Source: Pollutibacter soli (GTDB lineage Bacteria; Bacteroidota; Bacteroidia; Chitinophagales; Chitinophagaceae). From it: DNA of 64,000 bases. Below, piece after piece: positions 10,739-19,315 of this stretch (position 1 is the stretch's first letter; the number at the start of each line of letters is the position of its first letter). The notes under the pieces are model-generated. The model searched no databases, was not told where the DNA came from, and saw nothing but the letters and a program-made list of their open reading frames with translations. Where the stretch lies: assembly GCA_029269725.1 (NCBI GenBank), contig JARJHS010000002.1:248001-312000 (forward strand), given 5' to 3'. A program made the translations under genes and the position numbers.

Positions 10739-11560
10739 ATGAGAAAACAATTACTGATCCTTTCCGCTATGCTGTTTATGGGTGCCACTGTTAACGCACA
10801 GCTTTTTACCATGTCCAACAAATGTTTCGACCGAGTTAAAAATGGCAGGAAACAGCTGGACAGTTTAAAGTATGAAGAGGCGCTTGCCATTTTTAACGAG
10901 GTCATTTCGAAATGCAATTCAAAAGATGCAAAGCTTGAAGGAAACCTGGGAAAGGCGAGGGCATTGAATGGTTTACATAAATATGATGAAGCGATTACCT
11001 GCGCAACAACAGCCATCAGTGCATCAAAAAACAGCAATGTGATGGCCTATTACACGCGCAGCTATGCTTATCAGAAAATAAACCGGCCTGATGACGCAAG
11101 GAAAGATTTGCAAAGAGTAACTGAACTCACGACAAAAAATCAGAATGTAAAAGCAAGGGCAACAATGTTCGCAGCAATGGCGGATATCGATTTCCAGGAA
11201 GGAATGAAAGACTCCGCCATTTCAAACCTCACAAAGGCCATCGAACTGGATCCGTCAAATCCATCATTTTATATACAACGTGGAGATATGTACATAAAGG
11301 AGGGAAATTATGCAGATGCATTTGTCAGTTATGATAAGGCGGTAGCTAAAGGAAAGACAGATCTCGATATGTACCAGATAAGAACTAATGCGCGAATAAA
11401 ACAGGTGCAGCAGAAATATGGTACCGACAATGCAAACACTTTGGCACAGAAAATGACTGCTGAAGAAAAAACAATGGTGTGTGCCGAATTGAAAAAAGCA
11501 AATGAACTCGGCATGCGGAATATGCAGCTCGATCTTTTTTCAACAATGATTTGTAAATAA
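10739..11560 (+). CDS. Exported TPR-repeat protein
   Basis: 273 residues from the ATG at 10739, which gives a clean signal peptide (MRKQLLILSAMLFMGATVNA|Q). An in-frame ATG at 10685 would add 18 non-signal-like residues and is rejected. The mature part is helical with several tetratricopeptide-type units (for example LKYEEALAIFNEVIS, LHKYDEAITCATTAIS, DSAISNLTKAIELDPSNPSFYIQRGDMYIKEGNYADAFVSYDKA, described here in parts). TPRs mediate protein-protein contacts; a periplasmic scaffolding role is inferred. It lies 12 bp before an OmpA-type lipoprotein gene and is probably co-transcribed, which suggests a cell-envelope role. Confidence 0.8.
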   Translation: MRKQLLILSAMLFMGATVNAQLFTMSNKCFDRVKNGRKQLDSLKYEEALAIFNEVISKCNSKDAKLEGNLGKARALNGLHKYDEAITCATTAISASKNSNVMAYYTRSYAYQKINRPDDARKDLQRVTELTTKNQNVKARATMFAAMADIDFQEGMKDSAISNLTKAIELDPSNPSFYIQRGDMYIKEGNYADAFVSYDKAVAKGKTDLDMYQIRTNARIKQVQQKYGTDNANTLAQKMTAEEKTMVCAELKKANELGMRNMQLDLFSTMICK

Positions 11561-11572
11561 AAAACTACTGAC

Positions 11573-12229
11573 ATGAAAAGATATCTTTTGTTCCTTGCCG
11601 CTGTCGTTATTCTTTTCGGGTGTAAAAGTGCAAACAAGAGTCAGAAAGGAGCAGCAATCGGGGCTGCAGGTGGTGCTGTAATTGGCGGACTGGTAGCGAA
11701 AAATTCAGTTGTTGGTGCTTTGCTTGGTGCGGCCATCGGTGGAACTGCAGGTTACTTTATCGGGAAAAGCATGGATAAGCAGGCCCAGGAATTAAAACAG
11801 GCTGTTCCAAACGCAGAAGTCAACCGTGTCGGGGAGGGGATTAATATGACTTTCAATTCAGGGCTGTTATTTAAAATTAATTCTGCTGAATTAAGCGACA
11901 GCGCTAAAAAAGATATCGCCAATGTCTGCCAGGTATTGAAAAAATATGATGATACAAAAATCCTGCTCGAGGGGCATACCGATGATACAGGAGCAGAAGC
12001 GTTCAATATGGACTTATCAAAAAAGCGTGCAGAAGCTGTTGGATCATATATGGAGGCGAATGGAGTTCCACGTACAAGAATAACCGAAAAATGGTATGGC
12101 GAGGAACAGCCCAAGTTCCCTAACGACAGTGAAGCGAACCGCGAAAAGAACCGGCGGGTGGAGATAGGAATTACGGCCGATGAGAACATGAAGGCGGAGG
12201 CACAAAAAGGGGAAATCAAAGACAAGTGA
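11573..12229 (+). CDS. OmpA-family lipoprotein with glycine-zipper segment
   Basis: 218 residues. A lipoprotein signal ends in the lipobox LFGC (Cys17). Residues about 26-66 form a Gly/Ala-rich glycine-zipper segment (GAAIGAAGGAVIGGLVA). The C-terminal part (about 90-205) is an OmpA peptidoglycan-binding domain with GHTDDTG and NREKNRRVEI, which carry the Asp and Arg that bind diaminopimelate in this family. The protein should tether the outer membrane to peptidoglycan. It is the second gene of a probable operon with the TPR protein upstream. The charged tail after residue 205 is not part of the domain. Confidence 0.9.
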   Translation: MKRYLLFLAAVVILFGCKSANKSQKGAAIGAAGGAVIGGLVAKNSVVGALLGAAIGGTAGYFIGKSMDKQAQELKQAVPNAEVNRVGEGINMTFNSGLLFKINSAELSDSAKKDIANVCQVLKKYDDTKILLEGHTDDTGAEAFNMDLSKKRAEAVGSYMEANGVPRTRITEKWYGEEQPKFPNDSEANREKNRRVEIGITADENMKAEAQKGEIKDK

Positions 12230-12329
12230 GCAGTACGAAGTAGGTTGTAAGCAGGAGTTTGAAATTTGGAGTTGGCAGCAAACGCTTGCCGGTGCTAAAA
12301 AATGCCGTCTGTTTAAACAAATACTTCCA

Positions 12330-12367
12330 ACGATAAAGGACCGCGATGCATAGCGTCGCTGTATCGT
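12330..12367. repeat. Imperfect inverted repeat between OmpA and ferritin genes
   Basis: ACGATA at 12330-12335 pairs with TATCGT at 12362-12367, with an inner GCGA / TCGC pair. It lies in a noncoding gap between convergent genes, in a stretch with the phrase-like, low-constraint texture seen in other gaps of this window. No T-run follows, so it is not called a terminator. Confidence 0.4.
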
Positions 12368-12407
12368 ATTGACTTTCGGCTCCTGACGCCCGGCTTCTGC
12401 CCTGTCA

Positions 12408-12905
12408 CTAGTCAGCGGTAGCCATAGCGGGTAGGTCCCTGTCGAAAATATACAGTCCGCCTTTGTCATCACCTATAAGCTTGAGTTTGTCCATGATTTT
12501 GCGCGCAAGCGCTTCTTCCTCAATCTGTTCGCTCACATACCATTGTAAGAAATTATGGGTGGTATAGTCCTTCTCTTTCAGGCAGATATCCACCAGGTTA
12601 TTGATCTCTGTACTTACAAACACTTCATGGGTAAGTACTTCCTGAAAAAGCTCGCGAATGCTTTTGTATTTCTGCGCCGGCTGTTTCAGGGCGGGAATTA
12701 CCGCATGACCGCCGCGTTCGTTGATGAATCTGACCAGTTTGAGCATATGCATCCGTTCTTCGTCAGAATGCCTGAACAGGAATGCGGCAACACCACTGAG
12801 GCCTGCTACTTCGGCCCATGACGCCATAGTCAGGTAAACCTGTGAGGACTCCGCTTCTAATAAAACCTGCTGATTGAGCGCTTTTTCAATTTTTGCTGAA
12901 ATCAT
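12408..12905 (-). CDS. ftnA: Non-heme ferritin
   Basis: 165 residues, the usual length for bacterial ferritin. All ferroxidase-centre residues align by number with E. coli FtnA: Glu17, Glu50, His53, Glu94, Gln127 and Glu130 (LLEAESS, DEERMHM, THEVF, WYVSEQIEEE). The conserved stretch HNFLQWYVSEQ is present. The protein forms a cytosolic 24-mer that oxidises Fe(II) and stores it as ferrihydrite. It is a single gene reading toward the OmpA gene, with no visible partner or heme-binding Met that would make it a bacterioferritin. Confidence 0.95.
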   Translation of the reverse strand: MISAKIEKALNQQVLLEAESSQVYLTMASWAEVAGLSGVAAFLFRHSDEERMHMLKLVRFINERGGHAVIPALKQPAQKYKSIRELFQEVLTHEVFVSTEINNLVDICLKEKDYTTHNFLQWYVSEQIEEEALARKIMDKLKLIGDDKGGLYIFDRDLPAMATAD

Positions 12906-13003
12906 GTCCGGAATTTGTAGAGCCTAAGTTATTAATTAAAGGCTTAATTGTCATGGTTTTGCTGGGCATCAAACTAAAGCAACAAAAAAACCCCGGTTTG
13001 TGT

Positions 13004-13011
13004 TATTTTTG
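13004..13011 (+). promoter_or_regulatory. Candidate Bacteroidota -7 element upstream of nfu
   Basis: TATTTTTG fits the TAnnTTTG -7 consensus of the phylum and lies 25 bp before the nfu ATG. No good TTTG -33 box is found at the usual distance, so the call is tentative. Confidence 0.4.
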
Positions 13012-13036
13012 TACTTCATTAAAGTAACAAGTGGAT

Positions 13037-13633
13037 ATGATAAAAACTGGAAACCTGGTCATCAGCATTTATACTGAAATGACCCCCAATCCGGAAACAA
13101 TGAAATTTGTGGCCAACAAATTGTTGTACCCGGGCAAAAGCATTGATTTTCCGGATGTTGAAAGCGCAAAACCTTCACCTCTCGCAATAGAATTATTCTC
13201 TTTTCCTTTTGTAAAAAGCGTGTTCATTGCCAGCAATTTCGTTACGCTTACTAAAACACCTGATACAGACTGGGAAGATGTCAAACCCGCCATTCGCAGT
13301 TTTTTGAAAGAATATCTCGAAGAAGGCAAACCGGTAATCAACGAAGACGAAGTTCCAGCGGTTCAGAAAAGCAGCAACGATATCGTTCTTTCAGAAGATG
13401 GAGATGTTGTAAAGCGCATTAAAGAATTGCTCGAAAATTATGTAAAGCCAGCTGTTGAAATGGACGGTGGTGCAATTCAGTTTAAAAAATTCGACGATGG
13501 AGTTGTTACACTTATGCTCCAGGGAAGCTGCAGTGGATGTCCTTCATCCATGATTACCCTGAAAGCAGGTATTGAAGGAATGATGAAAAGAATGATTCCT
13601 GAAGTAAATGAAGTAGTGGCTGAAGCAGAATAA
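13037..13633 (+). CDS. NifU/Nfu-type iron-sulfur cluster scaffold
   Basis: 198 residues from the ATG at 13037; an in-frame GTG at 13031 is a possible alternative. The N-terminal half is the Nfu N domain (TPNPETMKFVANK, then FPFVKSVFIASNFVTLTK). The C-terminal half is the NifU C-terminal domain with the cluster-binding Cys pair in GSCSGCPSS (CxxC) after VKPAVEMDGGAIQF. Such proteins carry 4Fe-4S clusters from the assembly machinery to target enzymes in the cytosol. The gene is monocistronic, bounded by a -7-like element upstream and a terminator downstream. Confidence 0.92.
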   Translation: MIKTGNLVISIYTEMTPNPETMKFVANKLLYPGKSIDFPDVESAKPSPLAIELFSFPFVKSVFIASNFVTLTKTPDTDWEDVKPAIRSFLKEYLEEGKPVINEDEVPAVQKSSNDIVLSEDGDVVKRIKELLENYVKPAVEMDGGAIQFKKFDDGVVTLMLQGSCSGCPSSMITLKAGIEGMMKRMIPEVNEVVAEAE

Positions 13634-13659
13634 TCAACCTGGTCAGTAAAATTTATATT

Positions 13660-13692
13660 GAAGCAGCAGGTTATCCCGCTGCTTCTTTTTTG
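13660..13692 (+). terminator. Terminator of nfu lying in the 3' end of the convergent gene
   Basis: Stem GAAGCAGC (13660-13667) / GCTGCTTC (13678-13685) is followed by six T. The 3' part of the hairpin and the T-run also encode the last Lys/Ala codons of the minus-strand gene ending at 13671. Confidence 0.8.
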
Positions 13693-14801
13693 CAATGAAT
13701 TTCTCTCTTATCAAGGTACTGCATCAGGTAATCAAAACTTTCCTTGTGCTTGCCGACCGATTCCGGGGCGAATACACCTTTCTCTTTAAAAATTCCCCTG
13801 GCTATAATATTAGCTGTCGCTGTACAGGTATATCCCGTAGTACGACTCATTGAAGAAACTCCACTTTCCTCATGATAACGATCTAGTAAATTATACACGA
13901 CCGTTTCCGGCTTGCCGTTAATCTTTCCCTTCAGAATTATTTTTAACACAGTCAATTCTGCCTCTTCCGGATCAAGCTTCCACTCTTTAAAGAGAATTTT
14001 TGAAGTGACTTCCAGCGGACTGACTTTCTGGCCCCTGATCAGGATTTCTTCTTTATCAAAAAAACCACCTTGCTGCAAAGCAATGATCAATGCAGCATGA
14101 CCGGGATATCGAAGTGTTTTTTCTTTTTGATTTTTGATATGCGGCATCGTGGTCAGCAGTGAACGCAGACCATCTGTATTGAATGCTTCGAGCGTTCCGA
14201 TCCCATCAAAATCCATGAGTTCAGTTTCACTCATCGCTTTTTTTACAACGATTACACCATTTTCAAGGAATCGCGCCGGCCTTGTATATTCTTCAATAAC
14301 ATCAACCGGTGAGAACGGTGCTTTATATTCAAAAGGTTTTTTCCTGATTTCAGGAAGCCCGCCAACATAGATTTCAAAAGCGTCAATCTCCATGAACTCA
14401 TTATACCGACCAATGATAAAGTTGCTTATACCTGGAGCTACACCGCAATCTGTGATCACCGTACAATTATTTGCTTTTGCTTCTGCATCCAGATTGAGTA
14501 CATCTTCAGGTGAAAAACTGATGTCCGCGACCGACTTACCACAACGAATAACCGCTTTTAAGGTTTCGTATCCCATAAATCCTGGTACTGCTGTTACAAC
14601 AAGATCAAATGGATCCAGCATTTTCTTATAGTTGTTGTAGTCTTTGAGATCAGCAGTAACAACATTGATCTTTGGAAATCTCTTATTCAAAGATCCTAAT
14701 GCAATAGCATCGATATCGAATGCGGTAACATCATATTCGGCGCTGAGGTCGCGCGCAATAACACTTCCTACCAGTCCGGCACCTAACACGGCAATTTTCA
14801 T
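13671..14801 (-). CDS. Saccharopine dehydrogenase-like NAD(P)-dependent enzyme
   Basis: 376 residues. The N-terminus has a Rossmann fold with GAGLVG (residues 7-12) and the acidic end of beta-2 (FDID). A central catalytic-type region (SFSPEDVL, DCGVAPGISN) and the C-terminal domain match the saccharopine dehydrogenase / lysine 6-dehydrogenase family, which handles lysine or related amino acids by NAD(P)-linked oxidation or reduction. The exact substrate cannot be read from sequence. The gene is single and convergent with nfu, and it has no lysine-degradation neighbour in the window. Confidence 0.8.
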   Translation of the reverse strand: MKIAVLGAGLVGSVIARDLSAEYDVTAFDIDAIALGSLNKRFPKINVVTADLKDYNNYKKMLDPFDLVVTAVPGFMGYETLKAVIRCGKSVADISFSPEDVLNLDAEAKANNCTVITDCGVAPGISNFIIGRYNEFMEIDAFEIYVGGLPEIRKKPFEYKAPFSPVDVIEEYTRPARFLENGVIVVKKAMSETELMDFDGIGTLEAFNTDGLRSLLTTMPHIKNQKEKTLRYPGHAALIIALQQGGFFDKEEILIRGQKVSPLEVTSKILFKEWKLDPEEAELTVLKIILKGKINGKPETVVYNLLDRYHEESGVSSMSRTTGYTCTATANIIARGIFKEKGVFAPESVGKHKESFDYLMQYLDKREIHCKKEAAG

Positions 14802-14884
14802 ATAGCTTGTTTTTGAAATTCAGCAAAATAAAGGCAAAGATGGATTAGGTCAGTTTAAAATTAGTGGTCATTTTTGAGCCCGTC

Positions 14885-15511
14885 ATGGAAATTATACTGG
14901 AGCAATTTTTAAAAGACCTTCGTGGTTCCGGAATGTGGGAATGGATCGCGGTAATAACAGGTATTGCCAGCGTTTGGTTTTCAAAAAAGGAACATATCCT
15001 TGTTTACCCGGTAGGATTGGTTAACACGATTATCTATGTTGTTTTAAGTTTTCAGAATCACCTTATCGGAGAAGCATCAGTGAATATCTTTTACAGCGTG
15101 ATGAGCGTCTACGGATGGTTCAACTGGGCCCGGCGGAACGCGGCGCATGAGCATATCGTCCATGTTTGCTTTTCGAACGGTCGCGACTGGAAAATGCAAC
15201 TGTTGTTTTTTGCTGGTTGTTTTGTAGTTCTTTATTACTCGCTCCTGTTTCTGAAACATTCCTTCGCAAAGGAAGCCATTCCACTTCCGGACGCTTTTGC
15301 TTCGGCCGCCGCATTTACCGGTATGTTGCTGATGACCAAAAAGAAAGTGGAAAGCTGGTATTGGTGGATAGCCACCAATATCGCTTCAATCCCTCTCTAT
15401 TTTGTAAAACATATGGTATTGACCAGTGTATATTATCTTATACTCCTGATACTGGCAATTTTCGGATTATTGGAATGGATACAAAGAGCAAAACAACAAC
15501 AAGGCCGCTGA
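14885..15511 (+). CDS. pnuC: Nicotinamide riboside transporter PnuC
   Basis: 208 residues from the ATG at 14885 (a GTG at 14864 is also in frame). The protein is strongly hydrophobic with about 7 membrane segments and carries PnuC hallmarks: WIAVITGIASVWFSKKEHILVYPVGLVNTIIYV, quoted here as the WIAVITG and YPVGLVNT motifs, then YGWFNW and the C-terminal ESWYWWIATNI. PnuC lets nicotinamide riboside cross the inner membrane by facilitated diffusion, trapped by phosphorylation inside. The next gene, overlapping by 37 bp, is the kinase that does this. Confidence 0.92.
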   Translation: MEIILEQFLKDLRGSGMWEWIAVITGIASVWFSKKEHILVYPVGLVNTIIYVVLSFQNHLIGEASVNIFYSVMSVYGWFNWARRNAAHEHIVHVCFSNGRDWKMQLLFFAGCFVVLYYSLLFLKHSFAKEAIPLPDAFASAAAFTGMLLMTKKKVESWYWWIATNIASIPLYFVKHMVLTSVYYLILLILAIFGLLEWIQRAKQQQGR

Positions 15512-16071
15512 AGGTGGTGATAATCGGCCCCGAATCAACGGGCAAGAGTACTCTGTGCACTGAACTCGCCAATCACTACCAGACGATCTGGTGTCCGGAA
15601 TATGCCCGTGAATATTTGTTGAAACACGGAACAGATTATTCATTCGACGACCTGCTGACAATTGCTAAAGGACAGCTCGATAACGAAGAAGCATATACGA
15701 AACAGGTGATGGGAAATTCCCAGGCGGTCGTTAATGATCAGAAGCTTCTATTTATCGATACGGATATGTATGTAATGAAAGTATGGTGTGAATTTGTTTT
15801 CCAGCGTTGCCATCTCTGGATACTCGACCAGATTGTGCAACGGAAATATGATCTTTATTTTTTGTGCAATATTGATCTGCCGTGGCAGAAAGATGAATTG
15901 AGGGAGTATCCAGATCTGGAAAGTCGCGCGCGACTTTACCATATCTATCATGACCTGATGATCAATCAGCACACACCCTGGGTTAAGATTGAAGGAAATT
16001 ATGAGCAGCGTTTACAGATTGCAGTTAAAGCTGTAGATGAATTGCTGGTGAAAAACGCTACCCTTAAATAG
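15475..16071 (+). CDS. nadR: Ribosylnicotinamide kinase (NadR kinase domain only)
   Basis: 198 residues from the ATG at 15475, inside the 3' end of pnuC. A Walker A motif GPESTGKST (about residues 18-26) starts an NadR-type P-loop kinase; EYAREYL and FIDTDMYVMKVW match the same family. It lacks the HTH repressor and the NMN adenylyltransferase domain of enterobacterial NadR, so it should only phosphorylate nicotinamide riboside to NMN for NAD salvage. The 37-bp overlap with pnuC implies coupled translation of transporter and kinase. A longer frame reading upstream through pnuC is a shadow. Confidence 0.88.
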   Translation: MDTKSKTTTRPLKVVIIGPESTGKSTLCTELANHYQTIWCPEYAREYLLKHGTDYSFDDLLTIAKGQLDNEEAYTKQVMGNSQAVVNDQKLLFIDTDMYVMKVWCEFVFQRCHLWILDQIVQRKYDLYFLCNIDLPWQKDELREYPDLESRARLYHIYHDLMINQHTPWVKIEGNYEQRLQIAVKAVDELLVKNATLK

Positions 16072-16079
16072 AATAATTG

Positions 16080-17756
16080 ATGTCCCTGTCGTCATTCATA
16101 CAAAGAAATCACCGGAAGCTTTTTTATTTGTGCTGGGCGCTGCTGAGTATAGTACAAGCTGCAGGCACAGGCCTTTTTGATGATGAAGCATATTATTGGG
16201 TGTATTCGAGGTTTCCTGACTGGGGATATTTCGATCATCCGCCGATGATTGCCATCCTGATAAAAACAGGGTACTATTTTTTTCAGAATGAATTTGGTGT
16301 TCGATTGCTGATCGTCGCGATGAGCACCGCTACTGTTGCAGCGATTGACAGTCTTATTTCCCAGAAAAATGACCGCCTGTTCTATGCAATCGTGCTCAGC
16401 ATGGGCCTTCTTCAGATCGGAAGTATAATCGCGGTGCCTGATGTACCATTGCTTTTTTTTATTGCATTATTTTTTCTTGCGTACAGGCGCTTCAGTAGTC
16501 AACCGGATTATTTTTCAGCGACAGTACTTGGTATGATTATGGCCCTGATGTTGTACAGTAAATATCACGCGGTACTGGTAATATTTTTTACGCTCCTATC
16601 CAATCTTCGTCTTCTTGCGAAACCACAGACATGGTTGGCTGCCATCATTGCATTGTTGCTTTTTGCTCCACACCTCGCCTGGCAATATCAGCACGACTTT
16701 ATTTCTATTCAATACCATCTTTTCGAACGCAATGCAACCGTCTACCAATTCAATTTTACAACAGAATATGTTATCGGTCAGATCCTGCTGGTCGGGCCAT
16801 TGATCGGTTGGTTGTTGTTGTGGTCCTCTGCAAAGCACAAACCGGAATCGGCATTGGAAAGTGCATTGAAATGGACATTCGCCGGCGTGTACCTGCTCTT
16901 TTTTGTGAGCACATTCAAAGGAAGGTCAGAAGCAAACTGGACGGTACCTGCATTGATATCCGTGATAATAATCGCGCATCAGTACCTGCTATTCAAACCG
17001 GCACTCAGTAAATGGATATTCAGGCTGGCGATACCTTCATTGGTATTGATACTTGCTGCAAGATTTTATATGTTAATGGATGTACCACCTGTGAAATGGA
17101 TAAAAAAGGATGCGTTTCACAAAAACCGCCCATGGGCAGCTGCAATCAAAGAACAGGCCAATGGATTGCCGGTAGTATTCATCAATTCATATCAGCGTGC
17201 ATCACAATACTGGTTTTATTCAGGCGATACTTCTTTTGCAATGAACAATATCTTTTACAGGAGGAATAACTACAATTTCTGGCCGCTGGAGGAACGCCTT
17301 CAGCATAGAAAAGTATTGGTAGTATCCGGGGAATCAAGTAATCTTTTTTCAAAACTGATCGTCAACCCCAAAAGAAAAAACTGGTATTATATCGCCGATG
17401 ACTGGTTTTCTTTTTCGCATATCCGCATATATGGCCCTTCAAAAATGAAGGCTCCTGCACATCACTTAAAAACATCGCTGGAATTTATTGTACCCCGAAG
17501 TCTGGAACAAGCGAAACAATTAGGTTATGACAGCGCCGCGGTTTCGCTGGTACTCTATTATCACGATAACGATCCGGGTTTGATTGTGAAGAGTAACCTG
17601 ACTGTAAGAGATATTGCTGCAGGAAAGACTGAAATAGATATGGTCTTGCCTGCTTCTGTTCCTGCGGGTCACCACCGCGCGAGATGGGCCATCAATAGCT
17701 GCCTTCCGGGGCTACCTTCATTGAATAGCATCAGTTATTCTGTCGACGTGGAATAA
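16080..17756 (+). CDS. GT-C family membrane glycosyltransferase (GT39/ArnT-like)
   Basis: 558 residues from the ATG at 16080 (a TTG at 16077 precedes it), 8 bp after nadR. The N-terminal loop has the acidic motif FDDEAYYWVYS and YFDHPPM, typical of PMT/ArnT-type enzymes that take sugar from a polyprenyl phosphate donor at the outer face of the inner membrane. About ten hydrophobic segments follow, then a soluble C-terminal region from about residue 360. The acceptor is unknown. Co-transcription with the NAD salvage genes is likely by spacing, but no functional link is evident. Confidence 0.85.
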   Translation: MSLSSFIQRNHRKLFYLCWALLSIVQAAGTGLFDDEAYYWVYSRFPDWGYFDHPPMIAILIKTGYYFFQNEFGVRLLIVAMSTATVAAIDSLISQKNDRLFYAIVLSMGLLQIGSIIAVPDVPLLFFIALFFLAYRRFSSQPDYFSATVLGMIMALMLYSKYHAVLVIFFTLLSNLRLLAKPQTWLAAIIALLLFAPHLAWQYQHDFISIQYHLFERNATVYQFNFTTEYVIGQILLVGPLIGWLLLWSSAKHKPESALESALKWTFAGVYLLFFVSTFKGRSEANWTVPALISVIIIAHQYLLFKPALSKWIFRLAIPSLVLILAARFYMLMDVPPVKWIKKDAFHKNRPWAAAIKEQANGLPVVFINSYQRASQYWFYSGDTSFAMNNIFYRRNNYNFWPLEERLQHRKVLVVSGESSNLFSKLIVNPKRKNWYYIADDWFSFSHIRIYGPSKMKAPAHHLKTSLEFIVPRSLEQAKQLGYDSAAVSLVLYYHDNDPGLIVKSNLTVRDIAAGKTEIDMVLPASVPAGHHRARWAINSCLPGLPSLNSISYSVDVE

Positions 17757-17845
17757 AATCGAATCCTCTTTCTGAATTTATTATCTCACTGTTACTGAAG
17801 TGAAATAACTAAAACTGGCTATCCCTGGTTCCTCCTGCCTCCTGT

Positions 17846-18538
17846 CTATTTAATCACTCTGACCACATCCGGATCCTTCACCAGGTTATTCATCTGTTTG
17901 AGCACCCAGGGGTATCTCACGGCAACATATCGTGAACGGGGATTTATCGTATAAGCTTTTGGATTAGGTAACGATGCAGCGATCATTGCCACCTGTACAC
18001 GATTGAGTTTTTTTGCTGAAGTCTTGAAATTTTTCCTGGCGCAGGCTTCGATCCCAAAAACACCCTTCCCCATTTCAGCTACATTCAGATACATTTCCAG
18101 GATACGTTGTTTACCCCAGATAAGCTCGATCATAAAAGTGAAATAAGCCTCAAGTCCTTTTCTGAACCAGGTTCTGCCCTGCCATAAGAAAACATTTTTT
18201 GCAACCTGCTGGCTGATGGTTGACGCACCTTTTACCCGACCTGGCTTTTTCTCATTATATGCCATCGCTTTCTTGATGCTTTTAAAATCAAAACCATTGT
18301 GATCAGGAAACATCTGGTCTTCTGATGCAATGACGGCCAGTTTAGCCACCTGGGGAATATTCTCGTTTGAAATATAATCCCTTTTTAATCCGTCGCCCCG
18401 TAACCAGCTTCCCAGTTGGGTAACAGTAATCGGCGGATTCATCCATTTTAATAAAATGATATATACAAATTGGGCGATAAAGAGGATGATGAATGTTCTT
18501 TTAAGAATGCGCCAGGCCTTGAGGAGTTTTTCTTTCAC
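17846..18538 (-). CDS. mtgA: Monofunctional peptidoglycan glycosyltransferase
   Basis: 230 residues if translation starts at the GTG at 18538, which gives the normal MtgA length with a single membrane anchor (TFIILFIAQFVYIILLKW). A reading frame open to 18676 passes through repeat-like noncoding sequence and is unlikely to be translated. GT51 motifs are present: IASEDQMFPDHNGFD (catalytic Glu), KGASTISQQVAKN, ELIWGKQRILEMYLNVAEMG. The enzyme polymerises lipid II into glycan strands on the periplasmic side. The start is the main uncertainty. Confidence 0.9.
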   Translation of the reverse strand: MKEKLLKAWRILKRTFIILFIAQFVYIILLKWMNPPITVTQLGSWLRGDGLKRDYISNENIPQVAKLAVIASEDQMFPDHNGFDFKSIKKAMAYNEKKPGRVKGASTISQQVAKNVFLWQGRTWFRKGLEAYFTFMIELIWGKQRILEMYLNVAEMGKGVFGIEACARKNFKTSAKKLNRVQVAMIAASLPNPKAYTINPRSRYVAVRYPWVLKQMNNLVKDPDVVRVIK

Positions 18539-18574
18539 TTTCAGAGGATATGTTTCAATGCTGCAAAATAAACG

Positions 18575-18735
18575 ATAAAAAGTTGAAGGTTTAAGGTTTA
18601 ACGTAAAACGTTGGCCTAAGCATGTGCACCTTACGCGATTAACGCAGTAAGTCCTGAAATAAATAAAGCAATTCACATTCGCATGAGCATACGTTTAACG
18701 TTGAACGGTTAACGTTCAACGTTAAACGTTCAACC
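18575..18735. repeat. Intergenic AACGTT-type repeats with a perfect 17-bp inverted repeat
   Basis: Left arm ACGTTTAACGTTGAACG (18691-18707), spacer GTTAA, right arm CGTTCAACGTTAAACGT (18713-18729): 17 of 17 bases pair. The 17-mer ACGTTCAACGTTAAACG (18712-18728) recurs exactly at 25614-25630. Related GTTGAAGGTTTAAGGTT text lies at about 18580. No T-run follows, so it is not a classic terminator. Confidence 0.85.
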
Positions 18736-18736
18736 C

Positions 18737-19315
18737 TCAGTTCGTAAGATCCAGATATTTAAACGAATACTTCCCTCCGATAGAATAGCTGTTCTTTCGG
18801 GTGATTTTCATCACAATACCGGTAGCGAGAACAGCACCGGAAATAATCAGTGAAGTAGTGTTGACACTTGATTTCTGAACAGCTGAATTGATGAGATTTA
18901 ATGCGACGAACGTAGCGCCACCTATGATAAATAGGGTGCCATTTCTTACAAATTCAAACCCTTTTCGTTCTTTAACGATGGATGCAATTTCATTATAATG
19001 AAATCGCAGCATGAATTGGCTAACAGTATCAAGCACCGATGTTCCCCAGATGGTATATGCTCTTCGAACATCAAAATCATTAATGTACAACGTATCATCC
19101 TTGATATGATTGATCGTTCCTTCTACATAACGACCACTGGTAGATTTGAATACGATATATGTTCCTGCGGTGATGGTTTGCAGCGTTTTCCCATTCCCTT
19201 TTTTAAGCAACAAAACGTCGGAACCCTGCGCATAGGAAGCTGAAAAAATTGCGGAGCAACCCAACGCAGTAATTGTACAGATAATGCCGATGATATATTT
19301 TCTGATCAGGATCAT
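18737..19315 (-). CDS. Exported hypothetical protein with two C-terminal hydrophobic segments
   Basis: 192 residues, family not recognised. A signal peptide (IIGIICTITALGCSAIFSASYAQ) is followed by a beta-rich part (VLLLKKGNGKTLQTI, TLYINDFDV) and two hydrophobic stretches (GTLFIIGGATFVALNLI and TSLIISGAVLATGIVM). The start ATG overlaps the stop of the LysE gene by one base (TGATG), so the two are translationally coupled. An envelope location is inferred. The N-terminal Cys at residue 20 is not in a convincing lipobox. Confidence 0.7.
   Translation of the reverse strand: MILIRKYIIGIICTITALGCSAIFSASYAQGSDVLLLKKGNGKTLQTITAGTYIVFKSTSGRYVEGTINHIKDDTLYINDFDVRRAYTIWGTSVLDTVSQFMLRFHYNEIASIVKERKGFEFVRNGTLFIIGGATFVALNLINSAVQKSSVNTTSLIISGAVLATGIVMKITRKNSYSIGGKYSFKYLDLTN

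Noticed and set aside
15166-15474. A 103-codon upstream extension of the nadR frame through pnuC
   Set aside because: The extension is out-of-frame pnuC sequence. The NadR kinase begins at the ATG at 15475.
18539-18676. A 46-codon N-terminal extension of MtgA
   Set aside because: It runs through the repeat-like noncoding text and gives a protein longer than the family, with the anchor displaced.
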